A stretch of 64,000 nt of DNA from Cohnella mopanensis (GTDB lineage Bacteria; Bacillota; Bacilli; Paenibacillales; Paenibacillaceae), in assembly GCF_022352055.1 (NCBI RefSeq), contig NZ_JAKRWM010000031.1:1-64000 (forward strand), in the 5' to 3' direction. This document shows, one piece after another, positions 34,232 through 42,732 of the stretch. Numbering within the stretch: the first letter of the stretch is position 1; each line of letters opens with the position of its first letter. A program made the position numbers and the translations under genes. Below the pieces are notes generated by a model. That model did not search any database and had not been told where the DNA came from. It saw nothing but the letters and a program-made list of their open reading frames with translations.

Positions 34232-34702
34232 ATGCCACGTAAAGGACCAGTTCCGAAACGGGATGTACTCCCGGATCCGCTGTACAACAGCAAACTTGTT
34301 ACTCGTCTTGTAAACCGTATCATGATCGATGGAAAGAAGGGCGTAGCCCAACAACTTCTATATGATGCGTTCAAATTGATTCAAGAGCGCTCCGGTAAAG
34401 AACCAATGGAGGTTTTTGAAGCAGCAATCAAGAACATCATGCCGGTGCTTGAAGTTAAAGCTCGCCGTGTAGGTGGAGCGAACTATCAAGTTCCGATTGA
34501 AGTTAAGCCTGAACGCCGCACGTCCCTAGGACTGCGCTGGCTCGTTAACTACTCCCGCAACCGCGGTGAGAAAACGATGGAAGAGCGTTTAGCAGCTGAA
34601 ATTCTGGATGCTTCCAATAACACTGGAGCAGCCGTTAAAAAACGTGAGGACACTCACAAAATGGCGGAAGCGAACAAAGCGTTTGCTCACTACCGTTGGT
34701 AG
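34232..34702 (+). CDS. rpsG: 30S ribosomal protein S7
   Basis: Head-assembly primary binder and E-site contact. Begins PRKGPVPKRDVLPDPLYNSK at the ATG at 34232, behind AAAGGAGGAA; an upstream frame of 13 residues is leader. The basic beta-hairpin region (ANYQVPIEVKPERR) is present. 156 residues. Confidence 0.97.
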   Translation: MPRKGPVPKRDVLPDPLYNSKLVTRLVNRIMIDGKKGVAQQLLYDAFKLIQERSGKEPMEVFEAAIKNIMPVLEVKARRVGGANYQVPIEVKPERRTSLGLRWLVNYSRNRGEKTMEERLAAEILDASNNTGAAVKKREDTHKMAEANKAFAHYRW

Positions 34703-34741
34703 GATTCGCTTAAGCGAGACAAATGAAGGGAGACTATATCG

Positions 34742-36817
34742 ATGGCTAGAGAGTTCTCCTTGCAAAATACGCGTAATATTGGGATTATGGCGCATATTGA
34801 TGCGGGTAAAACCACGACTACGGAACGGATTTTGTTCTACACCGGCCGTGTTCATAAGATCGGCGAAGTGCATGAAGGCGCCGCGACAATGGACTGGATG
34901 GAGCAAGAGCAAGAGCGCGGTATTACGATTACGTCTGCCGCGACTACCGCTCAGTGGAAGGGTCACCGTATCAATATTATCGACACTCCGGGTCACGTTG
35001 ACTTTACGGTAGAGGTCGAGCGCTCCCTGCGCGTATTGGATGGGGCCGTTGGCGTATTTAGCGCCAAAGAAGGCGTAGAACCGCAATCCGAGACGGTATG
35101 GCGTCAAGCTGACCGTTACAGCGTACCGCGTATTGCTTATGTCAATAAGATGGATATCATCGGTGCGGATTACCTTAATGTTATTCAATCGATGAAAGAC
35201 CGCTTGAATGCAAATGCTGTAGCGATTCAATTGCCAATGGGTGCTGAAGATGTTTTCATAGGTATGATCGACCTGGTTGAACGGGTTGCTTATAAATACC
35301 TTGATGACAAAGGCAAAGACCCAGAGAAAATTGCAATTCCTGCAGAGTACGAAGCTCAAGTGGAAGAACTGCGCGCTATCTTGGTAGAGAAAGTTGCAGA
35401 ACTGGATGAAGAATTGACGATGAAATTCTTGGAAGGTGAAGAACTCACTATCCCGGAAATCAAAGCGGCTCTTCGTAAAGGCGTCTGTGAAGTGAAAATC
35501 TTCCCAGTCGTATGCGGATCCTCTTACCGTAACAAAGGCGTTCAGCCGATGTTGGACGCTGTAGTTGATTACCTGCCATCCCCTCTTGATGTTCCTGCAA
35601 TCACAGGTCATTTAGAAGATGGTACGGAGACAGTTCGTAAATCCTCTGACAGCGAGCCGTTCGCTGCACTTGCATTCAAAATCATGACTGACCCTTATGT
35701 TGGTCGTCTGACTTTCTTCCGCGTATACTCCGGTATTCTGAGCGCAGGCTCATATGTTGTTAACGCGACGAAAGGCAAACGCGAACGCGTTGGTCGTATT
35801 CTGCAAATGCATGCGAATAGTCGTCAAGAAATTAATGAAGTTCACTCTGGCGATATTGCTGCAGCCGTTGGTCTGAAAGATACAACGACTGGAGACACGC
35901 TGTGTGATGAGAAAAATCCTGTAATCCTGGAATCGATGAACTTCCCAGAGCCGGTTATCCAACTTGCGGTTGAGCCTAAAACGAAAGCCGACCAAGATAA
36001 AATGGGTATCGCTCTGCAGAAGCTCGCTGAAGAGGATCCTACGTTCCGTGCTCATACGGACGAAGAAACAGGCCAAACGATCATCTCCGGTATGGGTGAG
36101 CTTCACTTGGAAATCCTTGTTGACCGTATGCTTCGCGAATTCAAAGTTGAGACGAATGTTGGTAAACCGCAAGTTGCTTACCGTGAAACGTTCCGTACAC
36201 CTGCGAAAGTCGAAGGCAAGTTCGTTCGCCAATCTGGTGGACGCGGTCAATACGGCCATTGCTGGATCGAGTTCGAACCGCGTGAGCCAGGCGAAGGCTT
36301 CTTGTTCGAGAACAAAGTCGTCGGCGGCGTAGTACCACGCGAGTTTATCGCGCCAGTACAAGCTGGTATCGAAGAATCAATGAAAAACGGCGTAATCGCA
36401 GGCTTCCCGCTTGTGGATATCAAAGCCACTATCGTTGACGGATCGTACCATGACGTCGACTCCTCGGAGATGGCGTTCAAAATCGCTGGATCGATGGCGC
36501 TTAAAGCAGCGAAGGACAAATGTGATCCTGTGTTGCTCGAGCCAATCATGAAGGTTGAAGTAACGGTTCCCGAAGAGTACTTCGGCGATGTTATGGGCAT
36601 GCTGAGCTCCCGCCGTGGCCGCATCGAAGGATCGGATATGCGTTTCGGCGCACAAATCGTCCGTGCGAAGGTGCCGTTGGCAGAGATGTTCGGATACTCC
36701 ACAACGCTTCGTTCCGGTACGCAAGGCCGTGGGGTGTTCTCGATGGAACTTTCCCACTACGAAGAAGTACCTAAGTCGATTTCGGAAGAAATCATTTCGA
36801 AACACAAAGGCGCGTAA
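34742..36817 (+). CDS. fusA: Translation elongation factor G
   Basis: GTPase that drives translocation. G motifs: AHIDAGKTTTTERIL (G1), DTPGHVDF (G3), NKMDIIGAD (G4). Domain IV shows GGRGQYGHCWIEFEP. 691 residues. Its weak ribosome site (AGGGAG) and 39-bp spacing suggest it shares the rpsL transcript. Confidence 0.98.
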   Translation: MAREFSLQNTRNIGIMAHIDAGKTTTTERILFYTGRVHKIGEVHEGAATMDWMEQEQERGITITSAATTAQWKGHRINIIDTPGHVDFTVEVERSLRVLDGAVGVFSAKEGVEPQSETVWRQADRYSVPRIAYVNKMDIIGADYLNVIQSMKDRLNANAVAIQLPMGAEDVFIGMIDLVERVAYKYLDDKGKDPEKIAIPAEYEAQVEELRAILVEKVAELDEELTMKFLEGEELTIPEIKAALRKGVCEVKIFPVVCGSSYRNKGVQPMLDAVVDYLPSPLDVPAITGHLEDGTETVRKSSDSEPFAALAFKIMTDPYVGRLTFFRVYSGILSAGSYVVNATKGKRERVGRILQMHANSRQEINEVHSGDIAAAVGLKDTTTGDTLCDEKNPVILESMNFPEPVIQLAVEPKTKADQDKMGIALQKLAEEDPTFRAHTDEETGQTIISGMGELHLEILVDRMLREFKVETNVGKPQVAYRETFRTPAKVEGKFVRQSGGRGQYGHCWIEFEPREPGEGFLFENKVVGGVVPREFIAPVQAGIEESMKNGVIAGFPLVDIKATIVDGSYHDVDSSEMAFKIAGSMALKAAKDKCDPVLLEPIMKVEVTVPEEYFGDVMGMLSSRRGRIEGSDMRFGAQIVRAKVPLAEMFGYSTTLRSGTQGRGVFSMELSHYEEVPKSISEEIISKHKGA

Positions 36818-36852
36818 TGTCTTAGTAAGCGGAAGGGAAGTGGGAATGCTTC

Positions 36853-36882
36853 TTGCATTCCTCGCCCTCCACCAAATATAAT
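36853..36882 (+). promoter_or_regulatory. Promoter of tuf
   Basis: TTGCAT at 36853-36858 and TATAAT at 36877-36882, spacing 18 bp, give tuf its own start in addition to read-through from fusA. Confidence 0.65.
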
Positions 36883-36912
36883 CCTTTTAAATATTAAGGA
36901 GGAACAGAATCC

Positions 36913-38106
36913 ATGGCTAAGTCTAAATTCGAACGTAACAAACCACACGTTAATATCGGTACAATCGGTCACGTTGACCACGGTAAAACAACGACTACGG
37001 CTGCAATCACGTCGGTATTGAACAAAAAATACGGTAGCGGTTCTGCTGTAGCTTTTGACCAAATCGACAAAGCTCCTGAAGAGCGCGAGCGTGGAATCAC
37101 AATTTCCACAGCACACGTTGAGTACGAAACTCCTAACCGTCACTATGCACACGTTGACTGCCCAGGACATGCTGACTATGTTAAAAACATGATCACTGGC
37201 GCTGCTCAAATGGACGGAGCAATCCTGGTTGTATCCGCTGCTGACGGTCCTATGCCGCAAACGCGCGAGCACATCCTTCTCTCCCGTCAAGTAGGCGTTC
37301 CTTACATCGTCGTATTCTTGAACAAATGCGACATGGTTGAAGACGAAGAGTTGCTTGAGCTTGTTGAGATGGAAGTTCGCGATCTTCTTAGCGAATATGA
37401 ATTCCCAGGCGATGACACTCCAATCATCCGCGGTGCTGCTCGTGAAGCTCTGCAAAACCCAGATGGCCCATGGGCTGACAAAATCATCGAGTTATTCGAA
37501 GCAATCGATAGCTACATCCCAACTCCTGAGCGTGCAACTGACAAGCCTTTCTTGATGCCAGTTGAGGACGTGTTCACAATCACTGGTCGTGGTACAGTTG
37601 CTACAGGCCGTGTTGAGCGTGGTATCATCAAAGTTGGCGACGAGGCTGAAATCATCGGTTTGCAAGAAGAAACTCGCAAATCCGTTGTAACGGGCGTAGA
37701 AATGTTCCGCAAATTGCTTGATCAAGCTCAAGCGGGCGACAACATCGGAGCATTGCTTCGTGGTGTAGACCGTAAAGACATCGAGCGTGGCCAAGTAATC
37801 GCGAAACCAGGTTCCGTTAAACCACACACTGAGTTCACTGCTCAAATCTACGTTCTGACTTCCGCTGAGGGTGGCCGTCACAAGCCTTTCTTCACAGGAT
37901 ACCGTCCGCAGTTCTACTTCCGGACAACAGACGTAACTGGCATCATCAACCTGCCAGAAGGAACAGAAATGGTTATGCCTGGTGATAACATCACTGTAAC
38001 CGTTCAACTGATTTCCCCAATCGCTATCGAAGAAGGTACTCGCTTCGCTATTCGCGAAGGCGGACGTACTGTAGGCGCTGGCGCGGTTGCTTCGATCCAA
38101 AAATAA
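36913..38106 (+). CDS. tuf: Translation elongation factor Tu
   Basis: Delivers aminoacyl-tRNA to the ribosome. G motifs: GHVDHGKTTTTAAI (G1), DCPGHADYVKNMITG (G3), NKCDMV (G4). 397 residues. Codon use is strongly biased, as expected of a top-expressed gene. Ribosome site AAGGAGGAA. Confidence 0.98.
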   Translation: MAKSKFERNKPHVNIGTIGHVDHGKTTTTAAITSVLNKKYGSGSAVAFDQIDKAPEERERGITISTAHVEYETPNRHYAHVDCPGHADYVKNMITGAAQMDGAILVVSAADGPMPQTREHILLSRQVGVPYIVVFLNKCDMVEDEELLELVEMEVRDLLSEYEFPGDDTPIIRGAAREALQNPDGPWADKIIELFEAIDSYIPTPERATDKPFLMPVEDVFTITGRGTVATGRVERGIIKVGDEAEIIGLQEETRKSVVTGVEMFRKLLDQAQAGDNIGALLRGVDRKDIERGQVIAKPGSVKPHTEFTAQIYVLTSAEGGRHKPFFTGYRPQFYFRTTDVTGIINLPEGTEMVMPGDNITVTVQLISPIAIEEGTRFAIREGGRTVGAGAVASIQK

Positions 38107-38120
38107 TAAGCAACACAAAT

Positions 38121-38158
38121 AAAAGGCCGTTCAGCATCTTGCTGGATTGGCCTTTTTT
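38121..38158 (+). terminator. Intrinsic terminator after tuf
   Basis: AAAAGGCC (38121-38128) pairs with GGCCTTTT (38149-38156), with an inner TTCAGCA/TGCTGGA stem, then T-run. Confidence 0.9.
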
Positions 38159-38190
38159 TCGTCCGTTCGAAGTTGAAATCAGTTAGATCC

Positions 38191-38778
38191 TCAATAAGTA
38201 AAATACTTGCTTGTACACAAGCTTGTTGCTAATCCTCCAGAAACTATCGTGGCTATGGATAGAAAGAAAGTGTCTAAGGAGAAGAGCAACCCTCCCAGAA
38301 TGATCACGATGGCATCCATCATCAGAATAAGTACGCCGACATTAAGCCGCAAACGCGGGGCCAACAAACTCGCAAGCAAATCCATCCCCCCAGTACTCGT
38401 GTCTATTCTTAATAGAATGCCAAATCCGATACCAATGCACGTGCCTCCTATTATAGAAGCTACGAAAGGATAAGCGTGAACGGCCGATCCTAAAGGGTTG
38501 AAAGCATCTAATAGATCGATGAAATAAGAAAGCAGAACCATTCCAAAAAGGCTATGAAAGAACATGCCGCGGGCCATCCTCCAAGTATATATAAAAACCG
38601 GGAGGCTGAGTGCGATGAGGATAATCCCGGCTTTGGCTTGGAACAGGTAATTTCCTATTAGCGCTAATCCGATAAAGCCCCCATCGAGCACTTTGATAGG
38701 CATGAGAAAAAAATCGATTCCGATCGCGATCAATAAACTTCCAACGACTATCGTTATTGTTTTTTGCAGAGAAAGCAA
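38191..38778 (-). CDS. YitT-family membrane protein lacking the C-terminal soluble domain
   Basis: Five to six membrane segments, beginning with the family hallmark TITIVVGSLLIAIGIDFFLMP and including GGTCIGIGFGILLRIDTSTGGMDLLA, which is cited here by its GFGILLRIDTSTGG core. Typical YitT proteins have about 280 residues and end in a DUF2179 domain; this one is 195 residues and stops after the membrane part, like the YczE-type branch. Function unknown; transport is suspected. TTG start at 38778 behind GAGGGGAG. Convergent with tuf. Confidence 0.8.
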   Translation of the reverse strand: MLSLQKTITIVVGSLLIAIGIDFFLMPIKVLDGGFIGLALIGNYLFQAKAGIILIALSLPVFIYTWRMARGMFFHSLFGMVLLSYFIDLLDAFNPLGSAVHAYPFVASIIGGTCIGIGFGILLRIDTSTGGMDLLASLLAPRLRLNVGVLILMMDAIVIILGGLLFSLDTFFLSIATIVSGGLATSLCTSKYFTY

Positions 38779-38890
38779 ACACGAACACTCCCCTCAACAA
38801 AGCCTGTCTTATCTATATGGCGGATAGGAACGAGGCATGAGCGGAGTCGGCGACTTATTTGAAAATAATGTCCTAGATAGGATGATGAAA

Positions 38891-38917
38891 TAAATAAAGG
38901 AGGGCTCACGCCCCCCA
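38891..38917 (-). terminator. Terminator of the minus-strand DUF1657 gene
   Basis: Read on the minus strand, GGGGGGC and GCCCTCC form a stem with a GTGA tetraloop, followed by TTTATTTATTT. It lies about 60 bp past the DUF1657 stop. Confidence 0.65.
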
Positions 38918-38976
38918 GGTTGTCTCACTTTAATATGAAAATTAGCGGAGATTGGATCAAGCGGACGCACTTGGAC

Positions 38977-39183
38977 TCAGAAACCTTTATATTGAGGTTC
39001 TTCGCTTTCTAATTGCTGAACTCTACTTTCCACCTGCTGAACGATTTGCTCGGTTTGCCCGGCCGCATTCGTGAATAAGGTTTTAGCTTCTTGATTCTGA
39101 GTGGCCAAGGCAAACGTTTCAAGACTTGCTTGAGCGCTTTTTAACGAAGCTAAGCATGTTTTTACGTCAGATGCTACTGTCAT
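38977..39183 (-). CDS. Small DUF1657 protein
   Basis: 68 residues, begins TVASDVKTCLASLKSAQASL, predicted as a pair of amphipathic helices. DUF1657 proteins occur next to spoVA and DUF421 genes in spore formers; their function is unknown. The ATG at 39183 stands six bases after GGAGGTG. It is divergent from the DUF421 gene at 39365, whose own C-terminus resembles it. Confidence 0.85.
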   Translation of the reverse strand: MTVASDVKTCLASLKSAQASLETFALATQNQEAKTLFTNAAGQTEQIVQQVESRVQQLESEEPQYKGF

Positions 39184-39364
39184 TGAAATCACCTCCAATC
39201 GTTAACGGGTTTATTATCAAGTCCGAGGAGTGATTTTATGCGCGAATTGCCGTTTCATTTTTCTCCCTGTAGTGGAAGATGATTTGTGGTGACCTCATTC
39301 ATAATGCAGGTGATAATTACAAACAATTTGTTATGTTAAAGCCTTGGACTAAGGGGGAACCGAC

Positions 39365-40225
39365 TTGTCAGATGTCATGCAAATTGCTGTTCGTACATTA
39401 GTAGCGGTGATTGTGCTCTTCACCATCACGAAAATCCTAGGTAAAAGACAGGTCTCGCAACTTTCCTTGTTCGAATATATTACGGGAATAACGCTCGGTA
39501 ATTTGGTTGCTTACGTATCGATGGATCTACAGACAAAGTGGTACTTGGGAGTCGTTGCTTTAACGGTTTGGTCGCTTGTTTCTTTGGGGATTGGCTTTCT
39601 CCAATTAAAAAGCAAGAAAATGCGAGATTTTCTCGACAGCAAAGCGACAGTACTTATTAAAGATGGAAAAGTGTTAGAGGACAATTTGAAAAAGGAAAGA
39701 CTGACCACGGACGAGCTTATGGAGCAATTGAGGAAGAAGATGGCTTTTAGAGTGGCGGATGTTGAATTCGCGATTATGGAATCAAGCGGTGACATAAATG
39801 TGTTGCTGACTCGAGAGAATCAACCGATAACCGCTAAGCATTTGGGGATCAAGGTTGGCCCGGAACAGGAACCGCAGGCCGTTATTATGGACGGAAAAAT
39901 AATGGACGAGCCATTGGCTACACTGGGACTCAGTCGCCAATGGTTGAATACGGAACTGGAAAAGATAGGGGTAGCCCTCGAAAACGTCTTTCTTGGTCAA
40001 GTCGACACCTATGGACAATTGTACGTGGATTTGTTCGACGATCAAATCAAAGTACCTTTTCCGCAAGAAAAAGCATCTCTGTTCGTGACATTGAAAAAGT
40101 GCGAAGCGGATCTCATGCTGTTCGGGATGACAACGAGAAACAAAAAAGCAAAGGATATGTATGAACAGTGCGTCATCCAAATGGGAGAGATCATTTCGGA
40201 GGTTAGACCCGTACTTTATCGGTAA
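39365..40225 (+). CDS. DUF421 (YetF-like) membrane protein with a C-terminal DUF1657-like segment
   Basis: 286 residues. Three membrane segments (about 1-85) precede the cytoplasmic DUF421 domain (RVADVEFAIMESSGDINVLL near 130-150). From about residue 236 the sequence (TLKKCEADLMLFGMTTRNKK) aligns with the free DUF1657 protein encoded at 38977-39183 (SLKSAQASLETFALATQNQE) over some 45 residues, sharing L, K, A, L, F, T, N, AK positions. TTG start at 39365 behind AAGGGGGA. First gene of a run with spoVAC-spoVAD-spoVAEb. Likely acts in the spore membrane; its chemistry is unknown. Confidence 0.85.
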   Translation: MSDVMQIAVRTLVAVIVLFTITKILGKRQVSQLSLFEYITGITLGNLVAYVSMDLQTKWYLGVVALTVWSLVSLGIGFLQLKSKKMRDFLDSKATVLIKDGKVLEDNLKKERLTTDELMEQLRKKMAFRVADVEFAIMESSGDINVLLTRENQPITAKHLGIKVGPEQEPQAVIMDGKIMDEPLATLGLSRQWLNTELEKIGVALENVFLGQVDTYGQLYVDLFDDQIKVPFPQEKASLFVTLKKCEADLMLFGMTTRNKKAKDMYEQCVIQMGEIISEVRPVLYR

Positions 40226-40237
40226 AGGATGATACTC

Positions 40238-40723
40238 GTGTCGAATAACTCGAAGAAGAAGCTTACTCCCGTACAGCAGGAGTATAAGCATTTGGCGAAG
40301 AAAAGGGAACCGGCGCGGCCAGTTATTAAAAACTGTATTCGTGCTTTTCTTGTCGGAGGAATGATTTGCTTAATAGGTCAAGCTATAACGGATATGTTCG
40401 TTCATTGGGGAGGATTCGACAGAGAAAAAGCAGGTAACCCCACGGTAGCTGTGCTGATCATCCTTTCCGTGCTGCTAACCTCATTAGGGGTGTACGATAA
40501 AATGGGGCAATGGGCGGGTGCGGGTACTGCGGTACCCGTTACGGGCTTCGCCAATTCAATGGCGTCGGCTGCCATAGAACATCGCAGCGAAGGACTTGTC
40601 CTTGGAGTCGGAGGGAAGATGTTTACGCTAGCGGGCCCGGTTATTGTGTACGGCACCGTTGCGGCATTCATTGTCGGTATTCTGCATCTTCTATTTAATC
40701 CAAGTGGTGTAGGAGGACATTAA
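40238..40723 (+). CDS. spoVAC: Stage V sporulation protein AC
   Basis: Membrane subunit of the SpoVA channel that moves calcium-dipicolinate into the forespore and out at germination. A charged N-terminus is followed by four membrane segments; the family motif is GAGTAVPVTGFANSMASAAIEH. SpoVAEb at 41739 has the related GAGATVPITSFGNALVHGA, so the two are paralogues. The GTG at 40238 is preferred over the ATG at 40229, which nearly touches the AAAGGA site. About 161 residues. Confidence 0.9.
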   Translation: MSNNSKKKLTPVQQEYKHLAKKREPARPVIKNCIRAFLVGGMICLIGQAITDMFVHWGGFDREKAGNPTVAVLIILSVLLTSLGVYDKMGQWAGAGTAVPVTGFANSMASAAIEHRSEGLVLGVGGKMFTLAGPVIVYGTVAAFIVGILHLLFNPSGVGGH

Positions 40724-40725
40724 GA

Positions 40726-41742
40726 ATGCTACAGGGACATCAAAGCTGGATATTTGAAAATAAACCGATCATTAAAGGGACAGCAACCGTAGTTGGACCT
40801 TTCGAGGGACAGGGGCCGTTAGCCGGCGATTTCGATATCGTGCACGGAGATTTGATGTTGGGCCAAGATAGCTGGGAGAAGGCAGAGAAAACCCTTCTCG
40901 AGGAAGCATCCAAGCTTGCGATCGAGAATGCTGGAATGACAAGCGGTCAAGTCAATTTCTATGTCGGCGGGGATTTAATGAATCAGATTATTAGCAGCAG
41001 CTTTGCCGCTAGAACGTTGGCTATACCGTATCTTGGAGTGTTCGGTGCGTGTTCGACTTCAATGGAAAGTTTGGCGATCGCCGCTAATTTCGTGAATTCC
41101 CGTTCAGCCAAGAATGTGTTGGCTAGTGCCTGTAGTCATAATGCCTCGGTCGAAAAACAATTTCGTTATCCTACGGAATACGGATCGCAAAAACCGCCGA
41201 CTGCGCAATATACCGTTACGGGTGCCGGCGCATCCGTCATTTCGCAAGATGGAGAAGGTTTGACGGTGACTTCAGCAACGATCGGCAGAGTCATCGATAT
41301 GGGGCTAACGGATCCGTTTAATATGGGAGCGGCAATGGCTCCCGCGGCAGTCGATACCATTCAAGCCCATTTGCGGGACTTCAGAATTGAACCCGGCTAT
41401 TACGATCTCATTGTAACCGGCGATCTCTCGAAGATAGGTTATGAGCTTGCTTGGGATTTATTCGAGAAGCATAAGATACCAATGAAGCAGACGGAATATT
41501 ACGATTGCGGAATGATGATTTACGATTATGAAAAGCAGAAGGTACAGGCCGGTGCCAGCGGCTGCGGCTGTTCGGCGGTAGTTACTTACGGACATTTGTT
41601 GAATCGAATGCGCAGAGGGGAATTAAAACGAATTCTTGTCGTTGCGACGGGAGCATTATTATCTCCTTTGTCCTTTCAACAAGGCGAAAGCATTCCATGT
41701 ATCGCGCATGCGGTTTCCATTGAGAGCGGGGAAAAACGATGA
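40726..41742 (+). CDS. spoVAD: Stage V sporulation protein AD
   Basis: Soluble SpoVA subunit that binds dipicolinic acid. It has a thiolase-like fold: GVFGACSTSMESLAIAAN around the position of the thiolase nucleophile, CSHNASVEKQFRYPTEYG, and GASGCGCSAVV near the C-terminus. 338 residues. Ribosome site AGGAGGA lies in the end of spoVAC, two bases before the start of the intergenic gap. Confidence 0.95.
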   Translation: MLQGHQSWIFENKPIIKGTATVVGPFEGQGPLAGDFDIVHGDLMLGQDSWEKAEKTLLEEASKLAIENAGMTSGQVNFYVGGDLMNQIISSSFAARTLAIPYLGVFGACSTSMESLAIAANFVNSRSAKNVLASACSHNASVEKQFRYPTEYGSQKPPTAQYTVTGAGASVISQDGEGLTVTSATIGRVIDMGLTDPFNMGAAMAPAAVDTIQAHLRDFRIEPGYYDLIVTGDLSKIGYELAWDLFEKHKIPMKQTEYYDCGMMIYDYEKQKVQAGASGCGCSAVVTYGHLLNRMRRGELKRILVVATGALLSPLSFQQGESIPCIAHAVSIESGEKR

Positions 41743-42089
41743 TCTATCTATGGGCTTTTGTTATTGGCGGAGCAATCTGTATTTGTGGACAAATTTGTTT
41801 TGACGTGATCAAACTAACGCCAGCTCATACGATGACGTTATTAGTGGTATTGGGAGCTGCCCTAGACGGAGTCGGACTTTATGAACCGCTTATCAAATTT
41901 GCTGGAGCAGGAGCGACGGTTCCGATAACAAGCTTCGGCAATGCGTTGGTTCATGGCGCGCTAGAGGAATTAAAGGCAGATGGATGGATCGGGATTATCA
42001 CCGGGATCTTCAAGGTAACTAGCGCGGGGATATCAGCGGCGATCATTTTCTCGTTTCTTGCGGCTTTAGCCGTTAAACCTAAAGGTTAA
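41739..42089 (+). CDS. spoVAEb: Stage V sporulation protein AE, short form (AEb)
   Basis: 116 residues with four membrane segments and the SpoVAC-like motif GAGATVPITSFGNALVHGA. ATG overlaps the spoVAD stop (ATGA). The full spoVA operon of Bacillus also has spoVAA, AB, AEa and AF; only C, D and Eb are here, the minimal set seen in extra or mobile spoVA loci. Confidence 0.92.
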   Translation: MIYLWAFVIGGAICICGQICFDVIKLTPAHTMTLLVVLGAALDGVGLYEPLIKFAGAGATVPITSFGNALVHGALEELKADGWIGIITGIFKVTSAGISAAIIFSFLAALAVKPKG

Positions 42090-42100
42090 GACCCGATTCA

Positions 42101-42139
42101 AACGCCGGCTTATTCTTAGGAATGATGCCGGTGTTTTTT
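42101..42139 (+). terminator. Terminator after spoVAEb
   Basis: AACGCCGGC near 42101-42109 pairs with GCCGGTGTT near 42127-42135, followed by T7. It isolates the spoVA genes from the S10 operon. Confidence 0.85.
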
Positions 42140-42199
42140 TGCTGTTTTGCTGCTGTGCGAATAATATAACGATCTTTGAAAATATGCTAAAGATTTTTG

Positions 42200-42228
42200 T
42201 TGCATTCGGTTGGGCAGATCGCTATAAT
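42200..42228 (+). promoter_or_regulatory. Promoter of the S10-spc-alpha operon
   Basis: TTGCAT at 42200-42205 and TATAAT at 42223-42228 with a 17-bp spacer. A leader of about 140 nt follows (42235-42378); no known r-protein site was recognised in it. Confidence 0.8.
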
Positions 42229-42378
42229 AGTGAATGTTGGTCTGTGACTGTGCGTTGATGTGAGAGGTTGCCGACACACCCGGCCCCTTTGCCATATAGG
42301 ATGCCAATGGGTGAATGTGGGGTTATTCTCACGGAGTATGTCCGATTCCAAAATTGGGCGAATGAAGGAGGGAATTCT

Positions 42379-42687
42379 ATGGCTAAGCAAAAAATCCGTA
42401 TCCGTTTGAAAGCCTACGACCACCGTATCCTGGATCAATCCGCGGAGAAAATCGTAGAAACGGCGAAACGTACTGGTGCAGGTGTATCCGGTCCAATCCC
42501 GTTGCCGACCGAAAAGCAGATCATTACGATCCTGCGTGCGGTGCACAAATACAAGGATTCGCGTGAGCAGTTCGAAATGCGTACGCACAAGCGTTTGATT
42601 GATATCGTCAATCCTACGCCGCAAACAGTCGATGCGCTAATGCGTCTTGATCTGCCGTCCGGCGTTGATATCGAAATCAAGCTTTAA
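42379..42687 (+). CDS. rpsJ: 30S ribosomal protein S10
   Basis: Ribosomal head protein that also acts as NusE in antitermination. Begins AKQKIRIRLKAYDHRILDQS. The ATG at 42379 follows AAGGAGGG; 37 upstream in-frame residues are leader. 102 residues. First gene of the S10 cluster. Confidence 0.97.
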   Translation: MAKQKIRIRLKAYDHRILDQSAEKIVETAKRTGAGVSGPIPLPTEKQIITILRAVHKYKDSREQFEMRTHKRLIDIVNPTPQTVDALMRLDLPSGVDIEIKL

Positions 42688-42732
42688 TTGTAAGAAGAAG
42701 TAAATCAGAACCATCAGAAAAGAGGTGTCAAC

